A model generated the notes under the pieces. It did no database searches. It was not told where the DNA came from and saw nothing but the letters and a program-made list of their open reading frames with translations. This document shows, in pieces, positions 37,554-46,536 of a DNA stretch of 57,701 nucleotides. Within the stretch, counting starts at the first letter, position 1. Each line of letters begins with the position of its first letter. A program made the translations under genes and the position numbers. Source of the DNA: CALARM01 sp964431735 (GTDB taxonomy: Bacteria; Vulcanimicrobiota; SpSt-956; JAKJGF01); contig CAYSLJ010000016.1 in the NCBI GenBank assembly GCA_964431735.1, positions 1-57,701 on the forward strand, in the 5' to 3' direction.

Positions 37554-38402
37554 TTGACTTTAATCTCAATGAAGCAGTTACTGGAAGCAGGAGTTCACTT
37601 TGGACATCAGACCAGACGATGGAATCCAAAGATGAAAAAATATATATTTACCGAACGTAATGGTATTTATATTATTGATCTCCAGAAAACAGTAAAAAAA
37701 ATCAAAGAAGCTTATAATTTCGTGAGAGAAGTCGTTCAGGAAGGTAATTTTATTCTTTTTGTAGGAACAAAAAAACAGGCACAGGAAACAGTGAGAGAAG
37801 AAGCTGAAAGATGCAGCATGTATTTTGTTAATCAGAGATGGCTGGGAGGAATGCTCACTAACCATACCACCATAAAGAAGAGAATTGAACGTCTGAAAGA
37901 TCTTACTCAGAAAAAAGAAGATGGCACTTATGAACTCTTAACTAAAAAGGAAGCCAAGAAACTTGAAGATGAAAGAATTAAACTCGAAAAGTTCCTCGGT
38001 GGTATTAAAGAGATGCCGGCTTTACCAAGTGCCGTATTTATCGTAGATCCAAGGAAAGAAAAACTGGCAGTTGCGGAAGCTCATAAACTGGGGATTCCGA
38101 TTATAGCTATTGTCGATACCAACTGTGATCCTGATAAGATCAATTATCCTATTCCAGGTAATGATGATGCAATCAGAGCAGTCAAGTTACTTACCAGCAG
38201 AATTTCTCAGGCTGTCATAGACGCCCGTAACGAACTTGAAAAAGAGAAGATTCTGGATGAAGAGCTGGAAAGTACTTCTGAAGAAAGTAAATCCGGAGAA
38301 GAAGCAAATCGTATGGATTTACTTGATGAGAAGGAATTCACCGGTAAAGATGAAGATGAAACAGACTATGATGAAGAACTTGCTATTATAGATAGTCTTT
38401 AA
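37554..38402 (+). CDS. rpsB: 30S ribosomal protein S2
   Basis: 282 residues. The body is canonical (EAGVHFGHQTRRWNPKMKKYI at the start; VDPRKEKLAVAEAHKLGIPI; the coiled-coil region). The usual family length is about 235-255. The last 55 residues after SQAVIDARN are a strongly acidic tail (about 228-282) not part of the conserved fold. TTG start 6 bases after AAGGAGGTG. Followed by tsf, as in almost all bacteria. Confidence 0.97.
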   Translation: MTLISMKQLLEAGVHFGHQTRRWNPKMKKYIFTERNGIYIIDLQKTVKKIKEAYNFVREVVQEGNFILFVGTKKQAQETVREEAERCSMYFVNQRWLGGMLTNHTTIKKRIERLKDLTQKKEDGTYELLTKKEAKKLEDERIKLEKFLGGIKEMPALPSAVFIVDPRKEKLAVAEAHKLGIPIIAIVDTNCDPDKINYPIPGNDDAIRAVKLLTSRISQAVIDARNELEKEKILDEELESTSEESKSGEEANRMDLLDEKEFTGKDEDETDYDEELAIIDSL

Positions 38403-38496
38403 TGGTAATGTAACATCCTTATTATGAAATAAGAAGAAAAAAGTTTACATAATTATGAAAGACTCTGAGTTCCTTTAAAGAAAGGAGGACAGTAAT

Positions 38497-39090
38497 TTGG
38501 CTATTAGTGCATCACTTGTTAAAGAATTACGTGAGAAGACCGGCGCAGGAGTTATGGAATGCAGGAAAGCTCTGGAATCTTCGAATGGTAATATAGACGA
38601 AGCTGCAAAACTGCTCCATCAGCAGGGAATGCAGAAAGCTGCCAAAAAGTCTGCCAGAACTACAGGTGAAGGACAGATTGGAAGTTATATTCATTTTGGC
38701 GGTAAAATAGGTGTCCTGGTAGAAGTAAACTGTGAAACAGATTTTGTCGCCAGAACCGACGATTTTCAGCAACTTATTAAAGATCTGGCGATGCATGTTG
38801 CTGCTATCAATCCTAAATACTTATCAAAAGAAGATGTGCCTCAGGACGTTTTGCAGGAAGAACTTGAAATTTACAAAAAACAGGCCAGAGAGTCCGGTAA
38901 ACCTGATAATATTATCGAAAAAATAGCGCAGGGAAAACTGGATAAATTTTATAAATCAGTTTGTTTTCTGGAACAGTCTTTTATTAAAGATGAAAATAAG
39001 ACTATTTCAGAACTTATGACAGAAACCATTGCAAAACTTGGTGAAAACATCAAGATAGCAAGGTTTGTCAGATTTGAAGTCGGACAATAA
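38497..39090 (+). CDS. tsf: Elongation factor Ts (short form)
   Basis: 197 residues, the nucleotide exchange factor for EF-Tu. The N-terminal LVKELREKTGAGVMECRKAL and the TDFVAR core motif are present. It is shorter than the E. coli protein (about 283) and matches the one-core-domain form of Thermus and cyanobacteria. TTG start 8 bases after AAAGGAGG. TCCTTT at 38471-38476 could pair with AAAGGA at 38481-38486 and partly mask the ribosome site. Confidence 0.96.
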   Translation: MAISASLVKELREKTGAGVMECRKALESSNGNIDEAAKLLHQQGMQKAAKKSARTTGEGQIGSYIHFGGKIGVLVEVNCETDFVARTDDFQQLIKDLAMHVAAINPKYLSKEDVPQDVLQEELEIYKKQARESGKPDNIIEKIAQGKLDKFYKSVCFLEQSFIKDENKTISELMTETIAKLGENIKIARFVRFEVGQ

Positions 39091-39119
39091 GCCAGGTATA
39101 ATAATAGGGGAGAGTAACT

Positions 39120-39842
39120 ATGGAAACTCCTTTATACAGGAGAATATTACTCAAGATAAGCGGAGAATTTTTGGCAGGAGAGAGAGAATTCGGGCTTGCT
39201 CCTGAACGATTGAATTTTGTCTGTGACGAAATAAAATCTATCTGGGACATGGGAGTGGAAGTTGCTGTAGTTGTTGGCGGAGGTAATATCTGGCGAGGAG
39301 AAAAAGCAGCCGAAGAGCTTTCTATGGAGAGAACTTCGGCTGATCAAATCGGTATGTTAGGTACTGTCATAAACGGCCTTGCACTTCAGAATGTTCTTGA
39401 AAAGAAAGGTATGGAAACAAGGGTTCAGACTGCTATTAATATGCAGGGAATTGCAGAACCTTATATAAAGCGACATGCAGTAAAGCATCTGGAAAAAGGG
39501 CGGATAGTTATTTTTGCGGCAGGCACAGGTAACCCTTATTTTACTACTGATACTGCTGCAACACTCAGATGCCTGGAAATAGAGGCTGATGCTTTATTAA
39601 AGGCAACAAAGGTAGACGGAGTATATGATAAAGATCCTGTGTTATATCCTGATGCCAGAAAATTCAGCGAACTGCAATATATCGATGCCCTGGTTAACCG
39701 CCTGAAAGTGATGGATGCAACTGCTTTCTCTCTATGTATGGATAATAAATTACCTGTTATAGTATTTAATATAGGTGAACCTGGAAATCTGATGAACATA
39801 ATAAGAGGAGAGAAGATAGGGACAAAGGTAAAGAGTGATTGA
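39120..39842 (+). CDS. pyrH: UMP kinase
   Basis: 240 residues, hexameric amino-acid-kinase-fold enzyme making UDP from UMP. RILLKISGEFL, VVGGGNIWRG, the MLGTVINGLALQ segment and GTGNPYFTTDTAA are diagnostic. ATG after AGGGGAGAG. It is in the conserved order rpsB-tsf-pyrH-frr. Its TGA stop overlaps a -35-like TTGACA for the next gene. Confidence 0.97.
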   Translation: METPLYRRILLKISGEFLAGEREFGLAPERLNFVCDEIKSIWDMGVEVAVVVGGGNIWRGEKAAEELSMERTSADQIGMLGTVINGLALQNVLEKKGMETRVQTAINMQGIAEPYIKRHAVKHLEKGRIVIFAAGTGNPYFTTDTAATLRCLEIEADALLKATKVDGVYDKDPVLYPDARKFSELQYIDALVNRLKVMDATAFSLCMDNKLPVIVFNIGEPGNLMNIIRGEKIGTKVKSD

Positions 39843-39865
39843 CAATTTTTGAATTTTATTATAAT
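39839..39865 (+). promoter_or_regulatory. Possible promoter for frr-uppS
   Basis: Consensus TTGACA (39839-39844) and TATAAT (39860-39865), but only 15 bases apart, so strength is uncertain. A short hairpin (GATAC/GTATC, near 39887-39902) follows. Confidence 0.45.
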
Positions 39866-39992
39866 CTATATTTGCTTGGCTAATGATACGAATGAGTATC
39901 GTGCTAAACGTTGTTTTCTGTAAAAATTGTAGATTTTTATAGATTTAATTCGACGGTTAAAGACAAATAAAATTTTAAAAGAGAGGGGTGTA

Positions 39993-40013
39993 ATGGACAC
40001 AACTGTCCTTTAA
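39993..40013 (+). CDS. Possible six-residue leader peptide before frr
   Basis: ATG GAC ACA ACT GTC CTT TAA (MDTTVL) sits 6 bases after the only good ribosome site here (GAGAGG, 39981-39986) and ends 5 bases before the frr ATG. Alternatively the sequence is just the GGACA-CAAC-TGTCC hairpin that brings the ribosome site close to frr. Confidence 0.3.
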   Translation: MDTTVL

Positions 40014-40018
40014 ATAAT

Positions 40019-40573
40019 ATGGATAATATTCTGGCTGAAGCTGAAGCTACAATGGTAAAAACTGTAGAAGCTACCAAGAAAGATTTTCTGGGTATCAGGA
40101 CAGGCCGGGCAACTCCCACACTGCTTGATGCAGTCAAGGTAGATTGCTATGGTTCTAAGATGCCTTTGAAACAATTAGCCAATATTTCTACACCTGATAA
40201 GAGGTTACTTGTTATACAACCATGGGATAAGAATTTAATTAAAGATATAGAGAAATCTATAATAAAAGCCAATCTGGGCCTTACTCCTTCAATCGATGGA
40301 GCTTTAATAAGACTTCCCATACCTCCCCTTACGGAAGATAGAAGGAAGCAAATGGTAAAAAGCGTCAAGAAAAGAGGAGAAGACGGAAAGGTTGCTCTCA
40401 GAAATATTAGAAGAGATGCTATAGAAAAATTGAAAAAGTTGGAAAAAGCCGGGGAACTTTCTGAAGATGATGCAAAAAGGGATCAGGAAAAGATGCAGAA
40501 AATAACTGATAAATATTCTGATGAAATAGATACCCTGGTAAGCACCAAGACAGAAGAGATTACAGAAATATAG
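40019..40573 (+). CDS. frr: Ribosome recycling factor
   Basis: 184 residues, splits post-termination ribosomes together with EF-G. Standard length. KDFLGIRTGRATPTLLD, VDCYGSKMPLKQLANIS and the C-terminal three-helix bundle are clear. The start is fixed by family alignment, but the ribosome site lies 28-32 bases upstream across a small hairpin or mini-ORF. Follows pyrH. Confidence 0.96.
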   Translation: MDNILAEAEATMVKTVEATKKDFLGIRTGRATPTLLDAVKVDCYGSKMPLKQLANISTPDKRLLVIQPWDKNLIKDIEKSIIKANLGLTPSIDGALIRLPIPPLTEDRRKQMVKSVKKRGEDGKVALRNIRRDAIEKLKKLEKAGELSEDDAKRDQEKMQKITDKYSDEIDTLVSTKTEEITEI

Positions 40574-40582
40574 AACAATCTT

Positions 40583-40631
40583 AGGAGGAAAACAAAACAG
40601 CATAAAATGCTGCTTTTTGTTTTTATTTATT
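40583..40631 (+). promoter_or_regulatory. Ribosome site, hairpin and spacer before uppS
   Basis: AGGAGG (40583-40588) is followed directly by a hairpin (40589-40623; CAGCAT/ATGCTG with loop AAA, extended by A-tract/T-tract pairs with bulges) and 8 bases later by ATG 40632. The hairpin with its T run also resembles an intrinsic terminator after frr. Confidence 0.5.
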
Positions 40632-41402
40632 ATGTTGCCTGAGATCAGCATGACAGAATTGCAAATGCTTGACCATATAAAAATGGGTAAAAAGGCTGTT
40701 CCTGCTCATATTGCCATTATAATGGATGGTAACAGACGATGGGCAAGAGAGAAGGGAAAGCCTTTTTTTGCAGGTCATGCTGCAGGTGCAGATGTTTTAA
40801 GAGAGATATGTAAATCCTGTATAAAAGCCGGAGTAAAAATATTAACAATCTATGCTTTTTCTGTTGAAAACTGGCATAGATCTGATATAGAAGTGAAATT
40901 ATTACTCCGGCTTTTTAAGAGATTTGCTGTTAAAGAAAGAGAGAGTTTACTGGAAAATAATGTCAAACTTAATATTATCGGTAATTTAATGACATTACCT
41001 CCTGCTCTTCAAAAAGAACTCTCTAAGACTGCTTCTATGACGGGAGAAAATAAGTCTTTGTTACTTAATCTTGCTATAAATTATAGCAGTAGAAATGAGA
41101 TAGTGGGGGCAGTTAAAGAAATAGTAAGAATGGTAGAAGAAAAGAACATTATTTCAGAAGATATAAACTGTGATTTAATATCACGTTTACTTTATACGGG
41201 CGGAATGCCTGATCCAGATCTGCTTATAAGAACAAGCGGAGAAATGCGTTTGAGTAATTTTTTACTATGGCAGATGGCCTATACGGAATTCTGGTTTACA
41301 GATAAATACTGGCCTGACTTTCATCCTGTTGATCTTTATACTGCTATAAGTGCCTATCAGGATAGAGATAGAAGATTTGGCGGTTCAGGTGTAAATGTTT
41401 AG
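40632..41402 (+). CDS. uppS: Isoprenyl (undecaprenyl) diphosphate synthase
   Basis: 256 residues, cis-prenyltransferase making the lipid carrier for cell-wall precursors. HIAIIMDGNRRWAREKG with catalytic Asp, FSVENWHRS, and IRTSGEMRLSNFLLWQ with YTEFWFTDKYWPDF are diagnostic. Start codon uncertain: ATG 40632 fits a hairpin-bridged ribosome site; ATG 40650 or TTG 40617 are alternatives. It heads uppS-cdsA-dxr-rseP. Confidence 0.95.
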   Translation: MLPEISMTELQMLDHIKMGKKAVPAHIAIIMDGNRRWAREKGKPFFAGHAAGADVLREICKSCIKAGVKILTIYAFSVENWHRSDIEVKLLLRLFKRFAVKERESLLENNVKLNIIGNLMTLPPALQKELSKTASMTGENKSLLLNLAINYSSRNEIVGAVKEIVRMVEEKNIISEDINCDLISRLLYTGGMPDPDLLIRTSGEMRLSNFLLWQMAYTEFWFTDKYWPDFHPVDLYTAISAYQDRDRRFGGSGVNV

Positions 41403-41467
41403 ATATATAAATAGTGTCTAATATTTATATGATACAGTCGAATTATCTTTATATTTACATAAAATTA

Positions 41468-41476
41468 TGATACAAT
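41468..41476 (+). promoter_or_regulatory. Extended -10 promoter candidate for cdsA
   Basis: TGATACAAT (TGn plus TACAAT) with a weak TTTATA 17 bases upstream, in the 119-base uppS-cdsA gap. Confidence 0.4.
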
Positions 41477-41521
41477 AAGGTAGAGTTCTGTTGAGGAAGG
41501 AGAGATCCAGGGGGATAGACC

Positions 41522-42337
41522 TTGAAGTTATTAATAAAAGCAATAGTCAGTCTGCTACTTATAGGATATTGTGTTCTCTTATATATTTTTGGCAATCTTG
41601 TTGCCACAGCAGGTATATCGGTTTTTATTTTCGGTTGCCTTTATGAGTTTTATGGCTTATGTGAAAAACTGCAGTTAAAGCCTCTTAAGATATTGGGATT
41701 ATCTGTAACATGCTGTTTAATCTGTGAAGCTTATATAAATAATCTGGAAGGTATGTTACATATACTTCTCCTTACTGTTTTTTTAACTTTTTTATTACTT
41801 GTTCTGAATAAAAATCATGGCCATAATGCTTTCCTTGATGGTGCTGTAACTATTTTCGGTCTTGTCTATATTGTTGTTCCAATGTGTCATCTGATTTTAC
41901 TGTGTGTTCATCCTTCACAGGGAAAACCGGGTGGTCTGGATTTCTTTATTTTTATAATACTCTGCAATTCCGTATGTGATATGTGTGCAAACGGTATAGG
42001 TTCATGGTTTGGAAAAACCAGGATACTCTCACATGTAAGTCCCAGCAAAACCTTAGAAGGAACAGTAGGAGGAATGATTATGGCAGTTCTTGTGTCTATA
42101 CCGGCAGGTTATCTTATAAAATTTCCTCTTACTCACAGTTTGTTTGCAGGTTTAACTATTGCTTTATCAGGAGTAGTCGGTGACTTCAGTGAATCTCTTA
42201 TAAAAAGATGTGCCGGAGTAAAAGATACAGCCAATGTATTTGTTGAACATGGCGGTATGATGGATAGATGTGACAGTCTTTTTATGAGTTCTTTTTTCTT
42301 TTATTTCTATCTGTATTATTTCTTCTGGCGTAATTAA
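41522..42337 (+). CDS. cdsA: Phosphatidate cytidylyltransferase
   Basis: 271 residues, integral membrane enzyme making CDP-diacylglycerol for phospholipid synthesis. About seven membrane helices. SPSKTLEGTVGG and the C-terminal signature SLIKRCAGVKD...EHGGMMDRCDS near 218-245 are clear; the Pro/Gly before xHGG is Val, a small deviation. TTG start about 6 bases after GGGGGAT. Confidence 0.93.
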   Translation: MKLLIKAIVSLLLIGYCVLLYIFGNLVATAGISVFIFGCLYEFYGLCEKLQLKPLKILGLSVTCCLICEAYINNLEGMLHILLLTVFLTFLLLVLNKNHGHNAFLDGAVTIFGLVYIVVPMCHLILLCVHPSQGKPGGLDFFIFIILCNSVCDMCANGIGSWFGKTRILSHVSPSKTLEGTVGGMIMAVLVSIPAGYLIKFPLTHSLFAGLTIALSGVVGDFSESLIKRCAGVKDTANVFVEHGGMMDRCDSLFMSSFFFYFYLYYFFWRN

Positions 42338-42362
42338 TATTTGAGAAAGGTTTAAATATTTA

Positions 42363-43520
42363 ATGAAAGCAATATCAATTTTAGGTTCTACCGGTTCAAT
42401 AGGAAGACAGACCCTTGATGTTATTTCTATTTTTCCGGAAAAATTCAGAGTTACGGGACTTGCTGCAGGAAATAATATAGAACTTCTGGCGGAACAGATA
42501 AAAGAGTTCAGGCCTGAAATAGTATCTGTAGGGGAAGAAAGATATATAAAAAAATTAAAAGAATTTCTTGGCGAATATATACCGGAAATTTATTCCGGCT
42601 CTGAGGGCCTTATAAAAGTAGCATCATATAAAGAAACAGAGCTTGTATTACTGGCTGTTGTAGGACATATTGGTCTTATACCTGCCATTAAAGCTATAGA
42701 GGCAGGAAAAGATATTGCTCTTGCAAATAAAGAAACTCTTGTTACAGGAGGAGAGCTAATAGAAGATCTTTTGAAAAAGAATAATGTGAAAATTTTACCT
42801 GTAGACAGTGAACACAGTGCTATATTTCAGTGCCTTGCCGGTAATACAAAAAGTGATATTTTCAGGATAATCCTTACTGCTTCAGGAGGGCCTTTCAGAC
42901 ATATGGCTCCCGAAGATTTCAGTTCGATTACCCCTGAAGATGCCCTGTCACATCCTACATGGAATATGGGAAAAAAAGTTACTGTAGATTCTGCTACATT
43001 GATGAATAAAGGTTTTGAAGTTATAGAGGCCAGATGGTTATTTAATGTACCTGTAGATAATATTCAGGTCTTAATACATCCCCAGAGTATAGTTCATTCT
43101 CTTGTAGAGTTTAAAGATAGATCTGTTATGGCTCAGCTGAGCCCTCCCGATATGAGACTTCCCATACAGTATGCTCTTACTTATCCTGAAAGATGGGACG
43201 GAACAGGATTAAAATCTCTTGATCTTATTCAGACAGGGAGGCTTGAGTTTTATCCTCCCGATACAGATAAATTTCCCTGTCTTTCTCTTGCTTATGAAGC
43301 TATAAAAGAAGGAGGAACCAGACCGGCAGTTCTGAATGCTGCAAATGAAGTTGCAGTGTCAGCTTTTCTTGAGAAAAAACTTCTTTTTAACGAAATCCCT
43401 GTACTTATTTCACAGGTTTTAAAAGAACATATAAATCAGGAGGGAAAATCTATTGAACATATATTAAGTGATACATACTGGGCTATGAACAGAGCAAAGG
43501 AAATTTTAAAGATTGTTTAG
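42363..43520 (+). CDS. dxr: 1-deoxy-D-xylulose 5-phosphate reductoisomerase
   Basis: 385 residues, second step of the MEP isoprenoid pathway. NADPH-binding GSTGSIGRQTLDVI at the N-terminus, LANKETLV, PVDSEHSAIFQ and MNKGFEVIEARWLF are diagnostic. ATG after GAAAGG. With uppS upstream it links isoprenoid supply to lipid-carrier synthesis, the usual cluster. Confidence 0.97.
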   Translation: MKAISILGSTGSIGRQTLDVISIFPEKFRVTGLAAGNNIELLAEQIKEFRPEIVSVGEERYIKKLKEFLGEYIPEIYSGSEGLIKVASYKETELVLLAVVGHIGLIPAIKAIEAGKDIALANKETLVTGGELIEDLLKKNNVKILPVDSEHSAIFQCLAGNTKSDIFRIILTASGGPFRHMAPEDFSSITPEDALSHPTWNMGKKVTVDSATLMNKGFEVIEARWLFNVPVDNIQVLIHPQSIVHSLVEFKDRSVMAQLSPPDMRLPIQYALTYPERWDGTGLKSLDLIQTGRLEFYPPDTDKFPCLSLAYEAIKEGGTRPAVLNAANEVAVSAFLEKKLLFNEIPVLISQVLKEHINQEGKSIEHILSDTYWAMNRAKEILKIV

Positions 43521-43523
43521 ATT

Positions 43524-43587
43524 TTAACGTTTAGAGTTGAGAGTTTTAGAGTTTATGGGTTGTAATAAACCATAAACCATAAACCAA
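43524..43587. repeat. Inverted repeat with AAACCAT 7-bp units
   Basis: GTTTAGAG/GTTTATGG on the left faces AAACCATAAACCATAAACC on the right. Again 7-bp period and inverted, but of a different sequence. Confidence 0.65.
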
Positions 43588-43608
43588 TTAAGAAGGGAGT
43601 TAATAAAG

Positions 43609-44988
43609 TTGTTATTGTATAATCTTTCTATAAGTATGACACCGCAGGATTTTGGATATTATGCAGGTGCCATATTTTTATTTGGCCTTATGATAATGGC
43701 ACATGAATTCGGTCATTTTATTATTGCCAAACGTTCAGGCATAAGAGTGGAGGAATTTTCTTTCGGTTTCGGGCCGAGGATTTTATCCAGGAAAAAAGGA
43801 GAAACAGTTTATTCCTGGAGGGCAGTGCCTCTGGGAGGTTTTGTCCACATGGTAGGTGAAGATGCCGATAAGAGTGATGATGCTGATCAGGGAAGTTTTC
43901 AGAACAAGAGCTTTTTTGCCAGAATGGCAGTCGTAGCGGCAGGGCCTGCCATGAATTATATCCTTGCCTTTATTATATTTTTTCTGTTATTTTTATTCCT
44001 CGGAGAACCGGAACATACGACAGAATTAGGAGAAATTCGCCCCGGTTTCCCTGCTTATAAGGCAGGACTCAGGGAAGGTGATATAGTTCAATCTATAAAT
44101 GGAATAACTCTGGCTCTGGAAGATGGCATGAAAATGAGAGGACTTATTAAATCCAATGCCGGTAACGAGGTTGATATGGTTATAAATAGAAACGGTACTA
44201 TATTGAACTATAAAGTTACCCCTACATCAGAAGGACAGCTTGGATTTTTAATGAGTTTCGGTCCCTATACAAATATCATAGAAAGTGTCAAGGAAGGCTC
44301 GGCAGAAGAAAAAGCAGGATTGAAAAAAGGTGATGAAATACAGTGGGTAATGACTGAAGGAAAGGAAAAGAAAGAATTAACACATGATGGCGGAATGCTA
44401 TTGTTTCAGACTATAAGAGCAGGTGAAGGACAGAAGGTTTTTATGGGTGTAAAGAGAGATAATGCTCTTATTAATATTGAATTCACACCTCTTCAGATAG
44501 CAAAAGACAGTAGCGAAAAACAAGTAAAATTAAATTTTTATTTGAAATATATTTACAGGAGTCAGAATCCTATTAAAGCTGTTGGCAGTGCTATAAGGCA
44601 GGTTTATATGTATACAATTATGGTAGTAAGTTCTCTTTCCATATTATTCAGCGGTGAAGTTCCTCTGTCGAAAAGTGTGTCAGGACCTGTGGGGATTGTT
44701 TCTGCTATGAGGGATGTAGGAACACAGAAGGGTATATATGATTATATAGTTGTTGCAGCTATTTTGAATATAGCTATAGGATTTTTTAATCTTTTGCCAA
44801 TACCTGCACTGGATGGTATGAGACTTGTATTTCTGGCTGTAGGAGCAATAAGGCGTAAAACAGTAAACCAGCATACAGAAGGGATTATACATTATATAGG
44901 CTTTGCAGTTTTATTTATCATTATGATAGCAGTTACATGTCTTGATATACACAGGTTATGGAGTGGGGAAAGTATTATACCGAAGTAA
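43609..44988 (+). CDS. rseP: RseP/RasP site-2 membrane metalloprotease
   Basis: 459 residues. The zinc motif HEFGH is in the first membrane helix (about 32-36), and LPIPALDGMRLVF is the conserved third zinc-ligand segment near the C-terminus. Two PDZ domains (about 140-215 and 220-300) lie between, as in E. coli RseP. It cleaves membrane-bound anti-sigma factors or signal-peptide remnants. TTG start after AAGGGAG. Confidence 0.95.
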   Translation: MLLYNLSISMTPQDFGYYAGAIFLFGLMIMAHEFGHFIIAKRSGIRVEEFSFGFGPRILSRKKGETVYSWRAVPLGGFVHMVGEDADKSDDADQGSFQNKSFFARMAVVAAGPAMNYILAFIIFFLLFLFLGEPEHTTELGEIRPGFPAYKAGLREGDIVQSINGITLALEDGMKMRGLIKSNAGNEVDMVINRNGTILNYKVTPTSEGQLGFLMSFGPYTNIIESVKEGSAEEKAGLKKGDEIQWVMTEGKEKKELTHDGGMLLFQTIRAGEGQKVFMGVKRDNALINIEFTPLQIAKDSSEKQVKLNFYLKYIYRSQNPIKAVGSAIRQVYMYTIMVVSSLSILFSGEVPLSKSVSGPVGIVSAMRDVGTQKGIYDYIVVAAILNIAIGFFNLLPIPALDGMRLVFLAVGAIRRKTVNQHTEGIIHYIGFAVLFIIMIAVTCLDIHRLWSGESIIPK

Positions 44989-44997
44989 GAGGTAACT

Positions 44998-45501
44998 ATG
45001 AAGGAAGATAAGGAAATAATTATACGTAAAGCAGAAATTCAGGATGTTCCATCTATTATTAAATTGGCCTCTGAATCCATTATACACAGTGTTTCTCCCT
45101 TTCGTAATATGGATATAGAGAAAGCAGTAGCGTACAGGAGAGATGATTTAAAGGAAATAGAAAAGTGGGTTTCTCCTGAAAGTCAGGGAATACTTCTTGT
45201 GGCAGAAACGGAAGATGGGGAATTCTGCGGTCATGTAATACTTGTGACCGGATATTTCGGCATAACAGGTGATCCTCTTGGATGGATTCTTGATATTACT
45301 GTATGTCCTTCCTTCAGAGGAACAGGGTTGAGTCAGAAACTTCATGAGATTGTAGAGATTATATTAACAGAAAAAAACATAGGTGGTCTCTGTCTTGGAG
45401 TTACTTCTGCCAATGAAAGAGCAGTGAATTTTTATAAAAAACTGGGCTATCAGGAAGAGTTTGTTCAACTGGTAAAGGTTTTGCAGGATAGTAAAAAGTG
45501 A
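44998..45501 (+). CDS. GNAT-family N-acetyltransferase
   Basis: 167 residues. N-terminal IRKAEIQDVPSIIKLASES, the acetyl-CoA motif A region DITVCPSFRGTGLSQKL (about 98-114) and motif B AVNFYKKLGYQEE show a GNAT fold. It is not RimI by obvious signature; the substrate is unknown. Ten bases after rseP with AAGAGGT ahead, so probably co-transcribed. The TGA stop lies within a GTGAGTC heptamer. Confidence 0.88.
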   Translation: MKEDKEIIIRKAEIQDVPSIIKLASESIIHSVSPFRNMDIEKAVAYRRDDLKEIEKWVSPESQGILLVAETEDGEFCGHVILVTGYFGITGDPLGWILDITVCPSFRGTGLSQKLHEIVEIILTEKNIGGLCLGVTSANERAVNFYKKLGYQEEFVQLVKVLQDSKK

Positions 45502-45590
45502 GTCGTGAGTAGGGGCGTTTAATTAAACGTCCTGTATATGAAATACGCATCACGCATCACGAACCACCTGTTACATGTCACGATTATAAT
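45498..45590. repeat. Heptamer element with central hairpin (GNAT to ABC ATPase)
   Basis: GTGAGTC, GTGAGTA, then the GGGGCGTTTAATTAAACGTCC hairpin minus one base at each step of mismatch, then GCATCAC, GCATCAC and TCACGATTATAAT. Very close to the topA-trmFO copy. Confidence 0.85.
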
Positions 45591-45609
45591 TAGAGGTACG
45601 GTGAGAAAA

Positions 45610-46371
45610 ATGATAGAAATAAATAATATTACTAAAACCTATAAACTTGGCACTCATGAAATAAAAGCTTTAAGAAAGGTCTCTATTACTATTGAACCGA
45701 AGGAATTTGTTGCTATTATGGGCCCTTCCGGTTCCGGGAAATCTACTCTTATGAATATCCTGGGCTGTCTGGATAAACCATCTGACGGTTCTTATAAACT
45801 TGACGGAATAGAAGTAAAAGATATGAATGATAACCAGCTTGCAAAGATAAGGAATCAAAAAATAGGTTTTGTATTTCAAAGTTTTAATCTTCTCCCCAGA
45901 ACTACTGCTTTGAAAAATGTAGAATTACCTTTGATTTATGCAGGAAAATATAACAGAACAACTCTTGCTCAGGAAGCACTTGAACTGGTTGGTTTAAAAG
46001 AAAGACTCAATCATAAGCCAAATGAACTTTCCGGAGGACAGAGGCAGAGAGTTGCCATAGCACGGGCTCTTGTAAATAAACCGGGCCTTATACTGGCCGA
46101 TGAGCCTACAGGCAATATAGATTCTATTGCCGGAGAAGAAATTATGGAGATTTTTCAGAACCTGAATGAACAGGGTATAACTATTGTACTTGTAACGCAT
46201 GAAGAAAATATATCGGAACATGCAAAAAGAACAATAAGATTTAGAGACGGACGAATAGTAGAAGACAGGCAGATTATGAAAAGAAGAAGTGCAAAAGAAG
46301 AATTAAAAATTTTATTGGAAAGTGAAGAATATAAGAATAATAATAACAGACATTCAGGTGACAGTCATTAA
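45610..46371 (+). CDS. LolD/MacB-type ABC ATPase, no permease beside it
   Basis: 253 residues from ATG 45610. Walker A MGPSGSGKST, Q-loop VFQSFNLLPR, signature LSGGQRQRVAIARAL and Walker B LILADEPTGNID identify the LolD/FtsE/MacB branch (mechanotransmission or lipoprotein export type). GTG 45601 is an alternative start. A longer reading from 45538 would translate the repeat element. The Asn/His-rich tail is unusual. No MacB/LolC-type permease follows; the next gene is a small three-helix protein after 385 bases of repeats. Confidence 0.9.
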   Translation: MIEINNITKTYKLGTHEIKALRKVSITIEPKEFVAIMGPSGSGKSTLMNILGCLDKPSDGSYKLDGIEVKDMNDNQLAKIRNQKIGFVFQSFNLLPRTTALKNVELPLIYAGKYNRTTLAQEALELVGLKERLNHKPNELSGGQRQRVAIARALVNKPGLILADEPTGNIDSIAGEEIMEIFQNLNEQGITIVLVTHEENISEHAKRTIRFRDGRIVEDRQIMKRRSAKEELKILLESEEYKNNNNRHSGDSH

Positions 46372-46394
46372 AAAGCTGACTGTTTATAGCTACC

Positions 46395-46503
46395 ATGGTG
46401 AGCATAAATAATACATGTTTGCTCTCGTGACGCGTAACATGTTACGCGTCACGGGAGTAAGACTTTTATTATATGCTTATCCTCAGGTCAATAGTATATT
46501 ATT
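46395..46503. mobile_element. Palindromic element, copy with perfect 28-base core palindrome
   Basis: Outer arms GGTGAGCATAAATAATACA and ATTATATGCTTATCCTCAGG surround a perfect 28-base palindrome at 46426-46453 (half CGTGACGCGTAACA). Same family as 27836, 30431 and 46537. Confidence 0.75.
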
Positions 46504-46536
46504 TCGTAATGCGTGACGAACGCATACAGATATATT

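Noticed and set aside
45538..45609. N-terminal extension of the LolD-like ATPase
   Set aside because: It translates the GCATCAC repeat; ABC ATPases of this family begin with MIEINNI-type sequence as at 45610.
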